From Azophilus sp964572185 (GTDB lineage: Bacteria > Pseudomonadota > Gammaproteobacteria > Pseudomonadales > Azotimanducaceae): 12,000 nt of DNA. The position numbers and the translations under genes were made by a program. This document shows, piece by piece, positions 1 through 6,359 of this stretch; position 1 is the first letter of the stretch, and each line of letters opens with the position of its first letter. Below the pieces are notes generated by a model. That model did not search any database. It was not told the origin of the DNA and worked only from the letters and a program-made list of their open reading frames with translations. The stretch spans positions 1 through 12,000 of the forward strand of contig CAZNFI010000090.1 in the NCBI GenBank assembly GCA_964572185.1, given 5' to 3'.

Positions 1-424
1 TAATCACGCCGGCGAGGTCGGAGCCGCCCGACGGCTCGGACATGAACTGCACCCACAATTCATCGCCCCGGATCATGGCCGGCAGGTGCTGCCGTTTCTG
101 CGCTTCGGAGCCCATGTCGAGGATGGTGGGCGCGATGATGGTCAGCGTGGGCGTGTTGAACAGCAATGGCATCTCAAATGGGCGGGACTCCTCCGTGAAC
201 ACCTTCTGGTACTCCGGCGGCAAACCCTGGCCGCCGTACTCCTTCGGGAAGCACAGGCCGGCAAAGCCCGCCTCGAAGAGCCTGCCCTGCAGTTCCCTGG
301 CCCGCTCGGCATCGCCCTCGTCCACGCGCATGGCGTTCCAGGGCGGGGCGTCCGGCGGCAGGCGGCGCATGTTGCCGGACAGCCAGGTCCGGCACCGCTG
401 TCGGAACGCTTCCAGTGATTCCAC
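1..424 (-). CDS. Acyl-CoA dehydrogenase, large-type subunit (partial, N-terminal 141 residues)
   Basis: Flavin-dependent alpha,beta-dehydrogenation of an acyl-CoA is the expected role. The visible N-terminal 141 residues contain the stretch FPKEYGGQG typical of the helical N-terminal domain and end in MSEPSGGSDLAG, which matches the ACAD signature (E-x-x-x-G-S-D) that contacts flavin and substrate. The gene continues past the left edge, so the C-terminal catalytic region is not visible. I chose a GTG start at 424 because a strong ribosome site (GGAGG) sits six bases upstream; the first in-frame ATG would cut into the conserved N-terminal domain. It begins 14 bases after the stop of the ACAD gene at 439-1566, so the two are surely co-transcribed and probably form one mixed-subunit enzyme. 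The family assignment is firm; substrate and partner are inferred. Confidence 0.9.
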   Translation of the reverse strand, partial: MESLEAFRQRCRTWLSGNMRRLPPDAPPWNAMRVDEGDAERARELQGRLFEAGFAGLCFPKEYGGQGLPPEYQKVFTEESRPFEMPLLFNTPTLTIIAPTILDMGSEAQKRQHLPAMIRGDELWVQFMSEPSGGSDLAGVI

Positions 425-438
425 GCCGCCCCTCCGCC

Positions 439-1566
439 CTACAGCGCCAGCAGATCGGCAATGCTCGCGCGGTGCTCGCGCGGCGTGCCGAGAATCGCAC
501 GGTTGCTGGTCACACGGCGCAGGTACAGGTGAATGTCGTGGTCCCAGGTGACGCCGATGCCGCCATGCATCTGCACGCATTCCTGCACGATTTCGGGAGC
601 ACAATCGCCGATATAGGCTTTTGCCACGCGGACCAGACGGGCACTGTCCGCGGCGCCGGCGGCAAATGCATGCAGCGCCGCGGAAGCCGTCGCGTGGCAC
701 CCTTCGAGGTAGGTTTTCATGTCGGCAAAGCGATGCTTCAATGCCTGGTAAGATGCCAGCGGGCGTCCGAAGGAGAAGCGTTCGAAGGCCCACTGCAGGG
801 TGAACTCGAAGACCCGCGCAACGGCCCCGGCGCTCTCCGCACAGGACACGGCGAGGCCGATCTGAAGCTGGCGCTCGACGTCATCGGCGGCGCCTCCCAG
901 TGTGCCTACCACGCAGCTTTCATCGACCTCCACCGCATCGAAGCGAACCCGCGCAAAACGGCGCACCAGGTCCAGCCCCTGCAGTGGCTCGATACTGACC
1001 CCCGCTGTTTCGGCGGGTACCAGGAACTGGGTGAGTTGCCCGTCGCAACGCGCCGTCACCAGCAGATACCGCGCCTCGGCGGCGGCTTCCACCGGCCGCT
1101 TGTCTCCGTGCAGACGATAACCCCCCGCCACCCGGTGCGCCTGCATCGCCACCGCGTCGGCGCTCCAGTGGCGCCCGCCCTCGGCGAAGCACCAGCCTGC
1201 CGTCGCCTCACCCGACACCAGCGCCGGCAAGGCCACGGACCGCTGTTCGGCATTGCCCGACCGTGACAGCGTGGCTGCCACCACGCTGCAGGGCAGAAGG
1301 GGCCCCGGGGACACCATGCGGCCCATCTCTTCGGCGACCAGGCCCAGGTACAGGATGCCGTCACCGCCAAGACCCAGGCCTCCCGCCTGTTCGTCCACCA
1401 GCAACGAAATCCAGCCCAATCCGGCGGCACGGCGCCACCACGGTGCGGCGAAGCCCGCATCGGTTTCCGAGAGTGTGCGAACTGTGGCCAGGTCGCACTC
1501 ATCGGCCAGGAACCTGCGGCTGGTGTCGGCAAACAGTTGCTGCTCTTCTGTCAGTTCGAAATCCAA
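439..1566 (-). CDS. Acyl-CoA dehydrogenase, small-type subunit
   Basis: A 375-residue ACAD-fold protein, a normal length for the family. It opens with DFELTEEQQLF, typical of the N-terminal helical domain, and carries the C-terminal signature HGGIG at 334-338 followed by a TWD...LYLRR segment. The middle-domain flavin signature (SEPxxGSD) is degenerate here, with CFAEGG in its place. The tail reads AILGTPREHR (357-366), where classical ACADs such as MCAD have the catalytic Glu of IYEGT. Both traits fit a subunit of the heterotetrameric ACADs known from actinobacterial steroid degradation (the FadE28/FadE29 type), in which the two subunits share an active site. The start is TTG at 1566: an AGGGGA ribosome site lies a few bases upstream, no ATG is available, and the reading from this codon gives the family's usual N-terminus. 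It is the first gene of a leftward operon with the partial ACAD gene. Confidence 0.9.
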   Translation of the reverse strand: MDFELTEEQQLFADTSRRFLADECDLATVRTLSETDAGFAAPWWRRAAGLGWISLLVDEQAGGLGLGGDGILYLGLVAEEMGRMVSPGPLLPCSVVAATLSRSGNAEQRSVALPALVSGEATAGWCFAEGGRHWSADAVAMQAHRVAGGYRLHGDKRPVEAAAEARYLLVTARCDGQLTQFLVPAETAGVSIEPLQGLDLVRRFARVRFDAVEVDESCVVGTLGGAADDVERQLQIGLAVSCAESAGAVARVFEFTLQWAFERFSFGRPLASYQALKHRFADMKTYLEGCHATASAALHAFAAGAADSARLVRVAKAYIGDCAPEIVQECVQMHGGIGVTWDHDIHLYLRRVTSNRAILGTPREHRASIADLLAL

Positions 1567-1696
1567 TGCTTCCCCTGCGTGACGGGTCGGACCATGGCCC
1601 GCAACTCAACAAGGCTATATGATTTAAACGATTGCGCCAAGCAATCCCATGCCGGGTTGACCGGCGCGAATCGGAGCATTGAATATCCGCCGCAGC
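1567..1696. promoter_or_regulatory. Divergent promoter region with 17-bp palindrome (candidate operator)
   Basis: This 130-base region separates the leftward ACAD pair from the rightward ligase. It holds a local AT-rich patch (about 1615-1632) with TATGAT at 1618-1623, a plausible -10 for the plus strand; its -35 partner is poor. Just downstream lies a perfect inverted repeat, GATTGC-GCCAA-GCAATC, at 1630-1646. A dyad at about the transcription start is a common place for a TetR- or GntR-type repressor to bind, which would suit inducible catabolic genes. No regulator gene is visible in the window. The dyad is seen directly; its role is inferred. Confidence 0.4.
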
Positions 1697-3358
1697 ATGG
1701 AAATTCCCAATCACAGCGCCACCCTGCCGGCCATGCTCAGGCACCTTGCCGAGAAGCATGGAGACCAGGTTCTCGCCAGCGATTCCAGCCGCTCGCTCAC
1801 CTACCGCGAGGCCGAACGGGAGTCCCGCGAGCTGGCCCTGGGGCTGCTCGCGGCGGGCATCGGTAAAGGCACCCGGGTGGGCCTGCTCATGGCCAACTCC
1901 CCGGACTGGATCGTCGCCTGGTTTGCCGCGCTGCGCGTGGGTGCGCTGGTGACCGGCGTGAGCACCTTTCTCAAGTCGCCGGAACTGGCCTGGGCGCTGA
2001 AGTTTGCCGACATCGACACGCTGCTGATGCAGGACAGGTACCTGCGCCACGACTACGTCGCCAACATGGAGCGCGCATTTCCGGAGCTTGCATCGGCGCG
2101 CGGCGCCTCGCTGCGCCTGGCCGATGCGCCCTATCTACGGTCAGCATGGGTGTGGGGCGAGGCCGCGCCAGCTTGGGCACGGGGCAGCCCGACTGATCTG
2201 CGCGCCCTGGGTGATGACGCCACAGACCTGTCCGATGATTTCCTTGCCAGCGTAGAGGCGCAGGTTTCGCCGGCCGACCTGGCCGTGGTGATCTTCACCT
2301 CGGGCAGCACCGCACAACCCAAGGCCGTGGTGCACAGCCACGGTAGCGTCGTACGGCACGCCTATACCCTGTTCGAGTACGCCGAGTGCGCACCCGGAAC
2401 CCGCACCCTGGTACTCACCCCGTTCTTCTGGATCGGCGGCATGCTGACCACGCTGCTCAACACCATGATCGGCGGCGCCGAGCTGATCTGCCCGGAGCGG
2501 CCGGATCCGGGATTCGTGCTGAAAACGCTGCGACGGGAACGCCCCGACCACCTCACGGGCTGGGCCGGCCAGCTCAGCGCCATCAAGGCGTACCCGGACT
2601 TTCAGGCCGAGGATTTCCTGCGCCTCATGCCTACCCACAACACCCAGCGACGCGCCGGTATCGTCGGTCCTGCGCTGGATGTGCCACTACCACTGGTACC
2701 CAATTCGCTCGGCATGTCCGAAACGTTCGGGCCACACAGCGGCGAACCCCATGACGTGGTGCTGGCGCAGGATCGCGCAAATTCGTTCGGCCGCGCCATC
2801 AACGGCCTGGAACGCAAGATCGTCGACCCTGAAGGCTCCGCGGAACTGCCGCCGGGAGAGACCGGCGAACTGCTGGTGCGCGGCTACTCGGTCATGCAGG
2901 GCTACTACAAGCGCGAGCGCCACGAGTGCTTCGAGCCGGATGGCTTTTTTCGCACCGGCGACCTGTGCGCCATCACCGAGGACGGGCATCTGTTTTTCCA
3001 CGGCCGCGGCACAGAGATGATCAAGACCAGCGGCGCCAATGTATCGCCCCGCGAGGTGGAACTCGCGCTGCTGGCATTCCCGGAGGTTGCCGAGGCGGTG
3101 GTTCTGGGCAAACCGGACCGGCGCGCCGGGGAGCTCGTGGTGGCCGTGGTGGTGCCGCAGCCCGGGGAACACCTGGACCCGCAACGATTGCGCGAGCGCC
3201 TGGACGCGGAAATTTCGAGCTACAAGATCCCCAAGCTGTTCATCACCGACCTGCCCGGCGAGCATCTGCCCCGCACTGACAGCGGCAAGGTGCAGAAGCA
3301 CGAACTGCTTGGGATGATCGTTTCGCGTCTCGACGGGCAAACGGTCGCCAACACCTGA
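1697..3358 (+). CDS. AMP-forming acyl-CoA synthetase (acyl-CoA ligase)
   Basis: Activates a carboxylic acid to its CoA thioester by way of an acyl-adenylate. The 553 residues show the ANL-superfamily motifs in order: phosphate-binding loop FTSGSTAQPKA at 200-210, NSLGMSETFG (A5) at 336-345, RTGD (A7) at 419-422, HGRGTEMIKTSGANVSPREVE-type hinge (A8) at about 435-455, and PRTDSGK (A10) at 525-531 with the expected catalytic Lys531. The phosphate loop is slightly unusual, with Ala where family members commonly have Gly (STA for TTG, PKA for PKG). I prefer ATG at 1697. A TTG at 1679 would add six residues, but the nearest GGAG is only two bases from it. The gene is divergent from the ACAD pair, so it probably supplies their substrate. 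The acid is unknown; a cyclic or branched acid is plausible from context only. Confidence 0.92.
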   Translation: MEIPNHSATLPAMLRHLAEKHGDQVLASDSSRSLTYREAERESRELALGLLAAGIGKGTRVGLLMANSPDWIVAWFAALRVGALVTGVSTFLKSPELAWALKFADIDTLLMQDRYLRHDYVANMERAFPELASARGASLRLADAPYLRSAWVWGEAAPAWARGSPTDLRALGDDATDLSDDFLASVEAQVSPADLAVVIFTSGSTAQPKAVVHSHGSVVRHAYTLFEYAECAPGTRTLVLTPFFWIGGMLTTLLNTMIGGAELICPERPDPGFVLKTLRRERPDHLTGWAGQLSAIKAYPDFQAEDFLRLMPTHNTQRRAGIVGPALDVPLPLVPNSLGMSETFGPHSGEPHDVVLAQDRANSFGRAINGLERKIVDPEGSAELPPGETGELLVRGYSVMQGYYKRERHECFEPDGFFRTGDLCAITEDGHLFFHGRGTEMIKTSGANVSPREVELALLAFPEVAEAVVLGKPDRRAGELVVAVVVPQPGEHLDPQRLRERLDAEISSYKIPKLFITDLPGEHLPRTDSGKVQKHELLGMIVSRLDGQTVANT

Positions 3359-3412
3359 ACGGGTGGTTTGAGCGTTGCCAGACGGGAATACGCAACTGGC
3401 CCTCCTCTCAGG

Positions 3413-3444
3413 CGCGCCCGGCCATGCCGGAACTCCGGGGCGCG
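3413..3444. terminator. Possible hairpin between convergent genes
   Basis: CGCGCCCGG at 3413-3421 can pair with CCGGGGCGCG at 3435-3444 with one bulged base, leaving a 13-base loop. It lies between the 3' ends of the rightward ligase and the leftward PIN-domain toxin, a sensible place for a two-way terminator. There is no T-tract on either side, so evidence for intrinsic termination is weak. Confidence 0.3.
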
Positions 3445-3463
3445 TACGTCCGCCGCCTCATCT

Positions 3464-3850
3464 CTATGGTTCCATTACCTTTACAGGTCCGCCCGCAGCC
3501 GTCTTGATGAACCTGCGGTCGAACGTTAACAGCGCCTCGCAGCGAACTGCCGAACCAAGGTGCAGCGCATCGGCGAAGTCCATGCCGTGCTCCGCACGAG
3601 CCAGCGCTTCAGCGACGAGCGCGGGGCTTTCGACCCGAACCGTCGGCAATCCCGCCAGCCCGCGCAGTGCTGCCGCTACATCCCGGCGGGAAAATCCGTA
3701 CACGCTGCGCAGAACCCACTCGCTTTCGAGCAATACGGTGACGCTGATGAAGATATCGTCCGCATCGATTGCGGCTTTCGCCCGCGCTGCCTGAGACGGA
3801 TCGTCCCCGGTCAGATATCGGACGACCACATTGGTATCAACGGCCCTCAT
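3464..3850 (-). CDS. vapC: PIN-domain ribonuclease toxin, VapC type
   Basis: A 128-residue single-domain PIN protein, the usual size for VapC toxins, which are metal-dependent RNases that cut tRNA, rRNA or mRNA. The acidic metal-binding residues are in place: Asp5 in AVDTNVVVRYL, Glu42 in LLESEW, Asp91/Asp94 in MDFADALHL, and Asp111 in TFDRRF. The ATG at 3850 lies inside the end of the antitoxin gene (14-base overlap), so translation is probably coupled to it, as is normal for type II toxin-antitoxin pairs. The active site looks complete, so I expect a working toxin. It sits between catabolic genes and is not obviously related to them. Confidence 0.92.
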   Translation of the reverse strand: MRAVDTNVVVRYLTGDDPSQAARAKAAIDADDIFISVTVLLESEWVLRSVYGFSRRDVAAALRGLAGLPTVRVESPALVAEALARAEHGMDFADALHLGSAVRCEALLTFDRRFIKTAAGGPVKVMEP

Positions 3851-4112
3851 GACGGCGTCTGGCCTCTTCGAGAACTCCCGCCTCCATGTCCTCCAATGAC
3901 TTCGGCGCCCCTTCGAACGCCAAGCTGCCGAAAATCTCCTCAGGCCTGGTTTCGCTGAACACCGGCAATGGTTTCAACAGCACACCCTCTTGCGTGTTCT
4001 CCACCACAAGGCGCGTACCCGCCTGCCAGCGCAGTCTTCGGCGAATCGCCTTGGGCAGGATGACCTGACCCTTGGTGGACACGGTTGTCGTGAGTTGTTC
4101 CGGTTCGATCAT
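3837..4112 (-). CDS. vapB: AbrB/SpoVT-type antitoxin, VapB-like
   Basis: A 91-residue protein with an N-terminal AbrB/SpoVT swapped-hairpin DNA-binding domain (TTTVSTKGQVILPKAIR, residues 8-24, then GTRLVVE) and an acidic, charged C-terminal tail (about 53-91) of the kind that wraps the toxin. It should neutralise the adjacent PIN toxin and repress its own promoter. The frame stays open upstream to 4268, but I place the start at ATG 4112: the family domain begins at once there, and the only good promoter (4150-4178) lies inside the longer reading. No strong ribosome site is visible before this ATG. The stop overlaps the toxin start by 14 bases. Confidence 0.9.
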   Translation of the reverse strand: MIEPEQLTTTVSTKGQVILPKAIRRRLRWQAGTRLVVENTQEGVLLKPLPVFSETRPEEIFGSLAFEGAPKSLEDMEAGVLEEARRRHEGR

Positions 4113-4149
4113 CGCAGCACGCCAAAAAAAACACCGGTAAGGCAAAAGT

Positions 4150-4178
4150 AAGATACGGGTAACGACGCCGTGAATCAA
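4150..4178 (-). promoter_or_regulatory. Sigma70-like promoter of the toxin-antitoxin pair
   Basis: On the minus strand, TTGATT (4178-4173) and TATCTT (4155-4150) are separated by exactly 17 bases, each matching four of six consensus positions. Transcription would start near 4143 and give a leader of about 30 bases to the antitoxin ATG. The leader contains a run of eight T (4131-4124), which could allow transcript slippage. Found by eye. Confidence 0.45.
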
Positions 4179-4589
4179 GGTCGACCGCATCGCCATGCAG
4201 GCTGCCGGAAACCCGCCGCGCCTGAGAGGCGGCAAAGGAAAGTCCTGTAGCATGGAGGGCTTCGCCAACTGACTGTTGTGAAGCCCATGTCTCGCTTCCC
4301 ATGTCTCTCCCCGGGGAATCCTTTTGGCAGCCTCTTGACGGCCATCTGCCTTGCGGGCAACCGGGACGGCGGGATGTTCGAGGTCGCGGGCACAAGCGCT
4401 CGCTGATCGGCTTCGTCGTCAAGCCTATCCAGACATGGCCCGGCACGAGCCTGCGCCGGCAACGTTGCAACTTCCGCCGTTTTGAATGGCGCATCGTCAC
4501 ACGCTTGAGGAAATCGAGCGCCGCGTGACGGTCTCTATATCGCTACTGTTGACGGCCGCAATGGTTTACTCGTGAACCGGTCGGGCCGG
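4179..4589. other. Gene-poor stretch with small dyad and direct repeat
   Basis: I see no gene I can defend here. Short open frames exist on both strands, such as 4301-4528 on plus and 4175-4462 on minus, but they overlap each other, lack a recognisable domain and look like chance openings in GC-rich DNA. Visible structure: a hairpin at 4257-4286 (GGGCTTC pairs with GAAGCCC, and inside it CAAC pairs with GTTG around a TGACT loop), followed by a 10-base direct repeat, CCCATGTCTC, at 4284-4293 and 4298-4307. The right end is the end of a contig. Confidence 0.5.
4535..4589. repeat. Left copy of 55-base contig-end duplicate
   Basis: These 55 bases are identical to 4690-4744 and end exactly at the first N. 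The copy includes the last codons and TAA stop of yceH on the minus strand (the tta at 4566-4568). This is best read as an assembly overlap and not a biological repeat. Confidence 0.95.
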
Positions 4590-4689
4590 NNNNNNNNNNN
4601 NNNNNNNNNNNNNNNNNNNNNNNNNNNNNNNNNNNNNNNNNNNNNNNNNNNNNNNNNNNNNNNNNNNNNNNNNNNNNNNNNNNNNNNNN
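4590..4689. other. Assembly gap of exactly 100 N
   Basis: A run of exactly 100 N, the usual placeholder for a gap of unknown size. Both flanking contigs end in the same 55 bases, so the true gap is probably zero. Collapsing it would shorten the window by 155 bases. Confidence 0.97.
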
Positions 4690-4744
4690 CTATATCGCTA
4701 CTGTTGACGGCCGCAATGGTTTACTCGTGAACCGGTCGGGCCGG
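4690..4744. repeat. Right copy of 55-base contig-end duplicate
   Basis: Starts at the first base after the N run and repeats 4535-4589 without mismatch. It overlaps the 3' end of the intact yceH gene (stop at 4721-4723), so the right copy belongs to the full gene and the left copy is its truncated echo. Confidence 0.95.
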
Positions 4745-5392
4745 GGAAGGCGTTTCCAGGTGCTGGCGCAACTCCGCCAGGCCGGCTTCCAGCGCGGCAA
4801 CACGGGCTTCGAGTTCCGCCACGCGGTCGCGCCGGGGACCTGAGGGCCGGGATGCGGACTCGTCCTGGGGAACCGTCTCGATCTCGCCGGAGAACAGGTG
4901 CGCGTATTCGTGGTCGCGCCGTCCGGGCTTGCGCGGCAGGCGGGCGACCACCGCGCCGCCCTCGCGGGCGGGGTCCATCAGGCTGCGCAGGGTCGCCTCG
5001 ACCGCGGCGTTTTCGGAGAACGCGTGCAGCCGCCCACTGCGCGTGCGCAGTTCGCCGGGCGTTTGCGGCCCGCGCAACAGCATCAGGCAGACAACCGCAT
5101 ATTCGTCGTCGGCGAATTGCCGCACACCGAACGGTGTGTTGCAGAACCGGTGCCTGTACTTCACCACCCCGGTCCGGAAATTCTCGTCGGCAGTCAGCAG
5201 CTTTCTGGCATGCAGCTCACGCGCCGTGCGCTGTACGGTCGCGGGCTCCAGAGCCAGTACCGGGTCGCGGCTCGATTTCTGATTGCAGGCATTGACGAGC
5301 GCATTCAGCGTCAACGGGTATTGGTCGGGCGTTGTCACCGCCTTCTCCATCAGGCAGCCGATGATGCGCGTCTCGTTCAGGGTAAGTTCCAT
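4721..5392 (-). CDS. yceH: YceH family protein (UPF0502/DUF480)
   Basis: A 223-residue member of the UPF0502 family, recognised from the conserved N-terminus: CLMEKAVTTPDQYPLTLNAL followed by NACNQKSSRDPV (residues about 13-44). The family fold is two winged-helix domains in tandem (here roughly 5-90 and 95-170), which suggests nucleic-acid binding, but the role is not established. The tail (about 190-215) is heptad-rich (VAELEARVAALEAGLAEL) and probably forms a coiled coil for self-association. The ATG at 5392 gives the usual family start; the ribosome site is weak (CGGA). The length is normal and the gene is complete despite its closeness to the N gap. It is a housekeeping-type gene with no obvious tie to the catabolic neighbours. 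Confidence 0.93.
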   Translation of the reverse strand: MELTLNETRIIGCLMEKAVTTPDQYPLTLNALVNACNQKSSRDPVLALEPATVQRTARELHARKLLTADENFRTGVVKYRHRFCNTPFGVRQFADDEYAVVCLMLLRGPQTPGELRTRSGRLHAFSENAAVEATLRSLMDPAREGGAVVARLPRKPGRRDHEYAHLFSGEIETVPQDESASRPSGPRRDRVAELEARVAALEAGLAELRQHLETPSPARPVHE

Positions 5393-5451
5393 GTCCGATC
5401 ACGGGTCAATTGGGGCAAGGGCCACGCACGGTATAGGCACGGGATGCGATA

Positions 5452-5482
5452 GGCAACCCGTTGCCCGGGGTAAACCGTTACC
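5452..5482. repeat. Two tandem 14-bp palindromes, GGYAAnCCGTTRCC
   Basis: GGCAACCCGTTGCC (5452-5465) and GGTAAACCGTTACC (5469-5482) are near-identical dyads with five-base arms, three bases apart, centres 17 bases apart. The second overlaps the stop codon of the crotonase gene. They lie upstream of yceH and could be paired operator sites for it, or small hairpins at the end of the catabolic operon. There is no T-tract. Confidence 0.45.
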
Positions 5483-6296
5483 GCACTTCAAACTTCTTTT
5501 TCTTCACCGCCATCACGGCATCACGGTCCACCTGCGCGGTGCCGACCGGGTTGCCGATGATGGTGTAGGACATGCCCATGTTGAGCGCTGCCGTGCGCGG
5601 CAGATCGAGCGATTCCCACACCGCGCGTACCGTGCCCTGGGTGGCGGCGGGCGGTTTGGCGGCGATCCTGGCGGCGATTTCGTGGGCGCGCGCCCAAAGG
5701 GCGTCCCGTTCCACCACTTCCGTCACCAGCCCCATGCGCAGTGCGGAGTGGGAACTGATGCGTTCGTCATTGCCGAGCAGCGCCATGCGCATCACGTCGC
5801 CGAGCGGCATGCGGTAGGTGGCGCCGATCGGTTCGAGGGCGGCGGTCATGCCGTAGGTGACGTGCGGGTCGAAAAACGTCGCTTCTTCCGAGCAGATGAT
5901 GATGTCCGACTCGTTAATCCAGTAGAAGGCGCCGCCGGCGCACATGCCGTGCACGGCGGTAATCACCGGCTTCCACATCTTGTTGGCGCGCGGGCCGAGG
6001 TATTCGCCGGGGTCCAGCTTGAACCAGTCGTTGGTCTCATTGGGGCCGCTGACCGCCCGCGCACCCGGGGCATCGCGGCCGCCGCGCACATCCACCCCGG
6101 TGCAGAACGCGCGGCATTCCATGGACGCGCGCAATACATAGGCGTGTATGTGTTCATCGACGATGGCCTTCTGCCAGACGTACTCGAACTCCTCGCACAT
6201 GCGGCCGCTGAAGGCGTTCAGCGCCTGGGGCCGGTTGATGGTGATGGTTGCGACGTGATCGTCGCTCTCCTCGTAGAGAATCGTTTCGAATTCCAT
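5478..6296 (-). CDS. Enoyl-CoA hydratase/isomerase (crotonase) family protein with altered active site
   Basis: A 272-residue crotonase-fold protein. The CoA-binding and oxyanion-hole segments are recognisable: AFCTGVDV at 63-70 and GMCAGGAF at 117-124. The two glutamates that activate water in classical enoyl-CoA hydratases (Glu144 and Glu164 of the rat enzyme) align with Tyr125 and His145 (in FFDPHVTYGM). It is therefore unlikely to be an ordinary hydratase; the superfamily also holds isomerases, hydrolases, dehalogenases and C-C bond cleaving enzymes. I place the start at ATG 6296, with an excellent AAGGAG site nine bases upstream; the frame is open to 6353, but that extension lacks family similarity. 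It is the last gene of the four-gene operon, 63 bases after the small ACAD gene. The fold is certain, the reaction unknown. Confidence 0.88.
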   Translation of the reverse strand: MEFETILYEESDDHVATITINRPQALNAFSGRMCEEFEYVWQKAIVDEHIHAYVLRASMECRAFCTGVDVRGGRDAPGARAVSGPNETNDWFKLDPGEYLGPRANKMWKPVITAVHGMCAGGAFYWINESDIIICSEEATFFDPHVTYGMTAALEPIGATYRMPLGDVMRMALLGNDERISSHSALRMGLVTEVVERDALWARAHEIAARIAAKPPAATQGTVRAVWESLDLPRTAALNMGMSYTIIGNPVGTAQVDRDAVMAVKKKKFEVR

Positions 6297-6359
6297 GCTT
6301 GGTTGCTCCTTTGAGTGTTCTGTCGTTAGTCGGCCAGGTCGTTTCGGGGCCATGCGCGG

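Noticed and set aside
1679..1696. TTG at 1679 as the ligase start
   Set aside because: The nearest ribosome-site-like GGAG is only two bases away and the ATG at 1697 already gives a normal N-terminus; it cannot be fully excluded.
4257..4286. Hairpin as an integron attC site or REP element
   Set aside because: The core GTTRRRY/RYYYAAC pattern of attC does not fit, no integrase is nearby, and I see no second copy in the window.
4301..4528. 75-codon plus-strand open frame in the gene-poor stretch
   Set aside because: No ribosome site of note, Arg-rich translation without domain, overlapped by equally weak frames on the other strand.
4535..4744. 55-base direct repeat as a mobile-element target duplication or attachment site
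   Set aside because: It is far too long for a target-site duplication, and the copies abut the N run exactly, which points to an assembly overlap.
5283..6314. Plus-strand open frame of 343 codons opposite the crotonase and yceH genes
   Set aside because: Antisense to the crotonase and to the 5' end of yceH, His/Gly/Ala-rich low-information translation, no domain.
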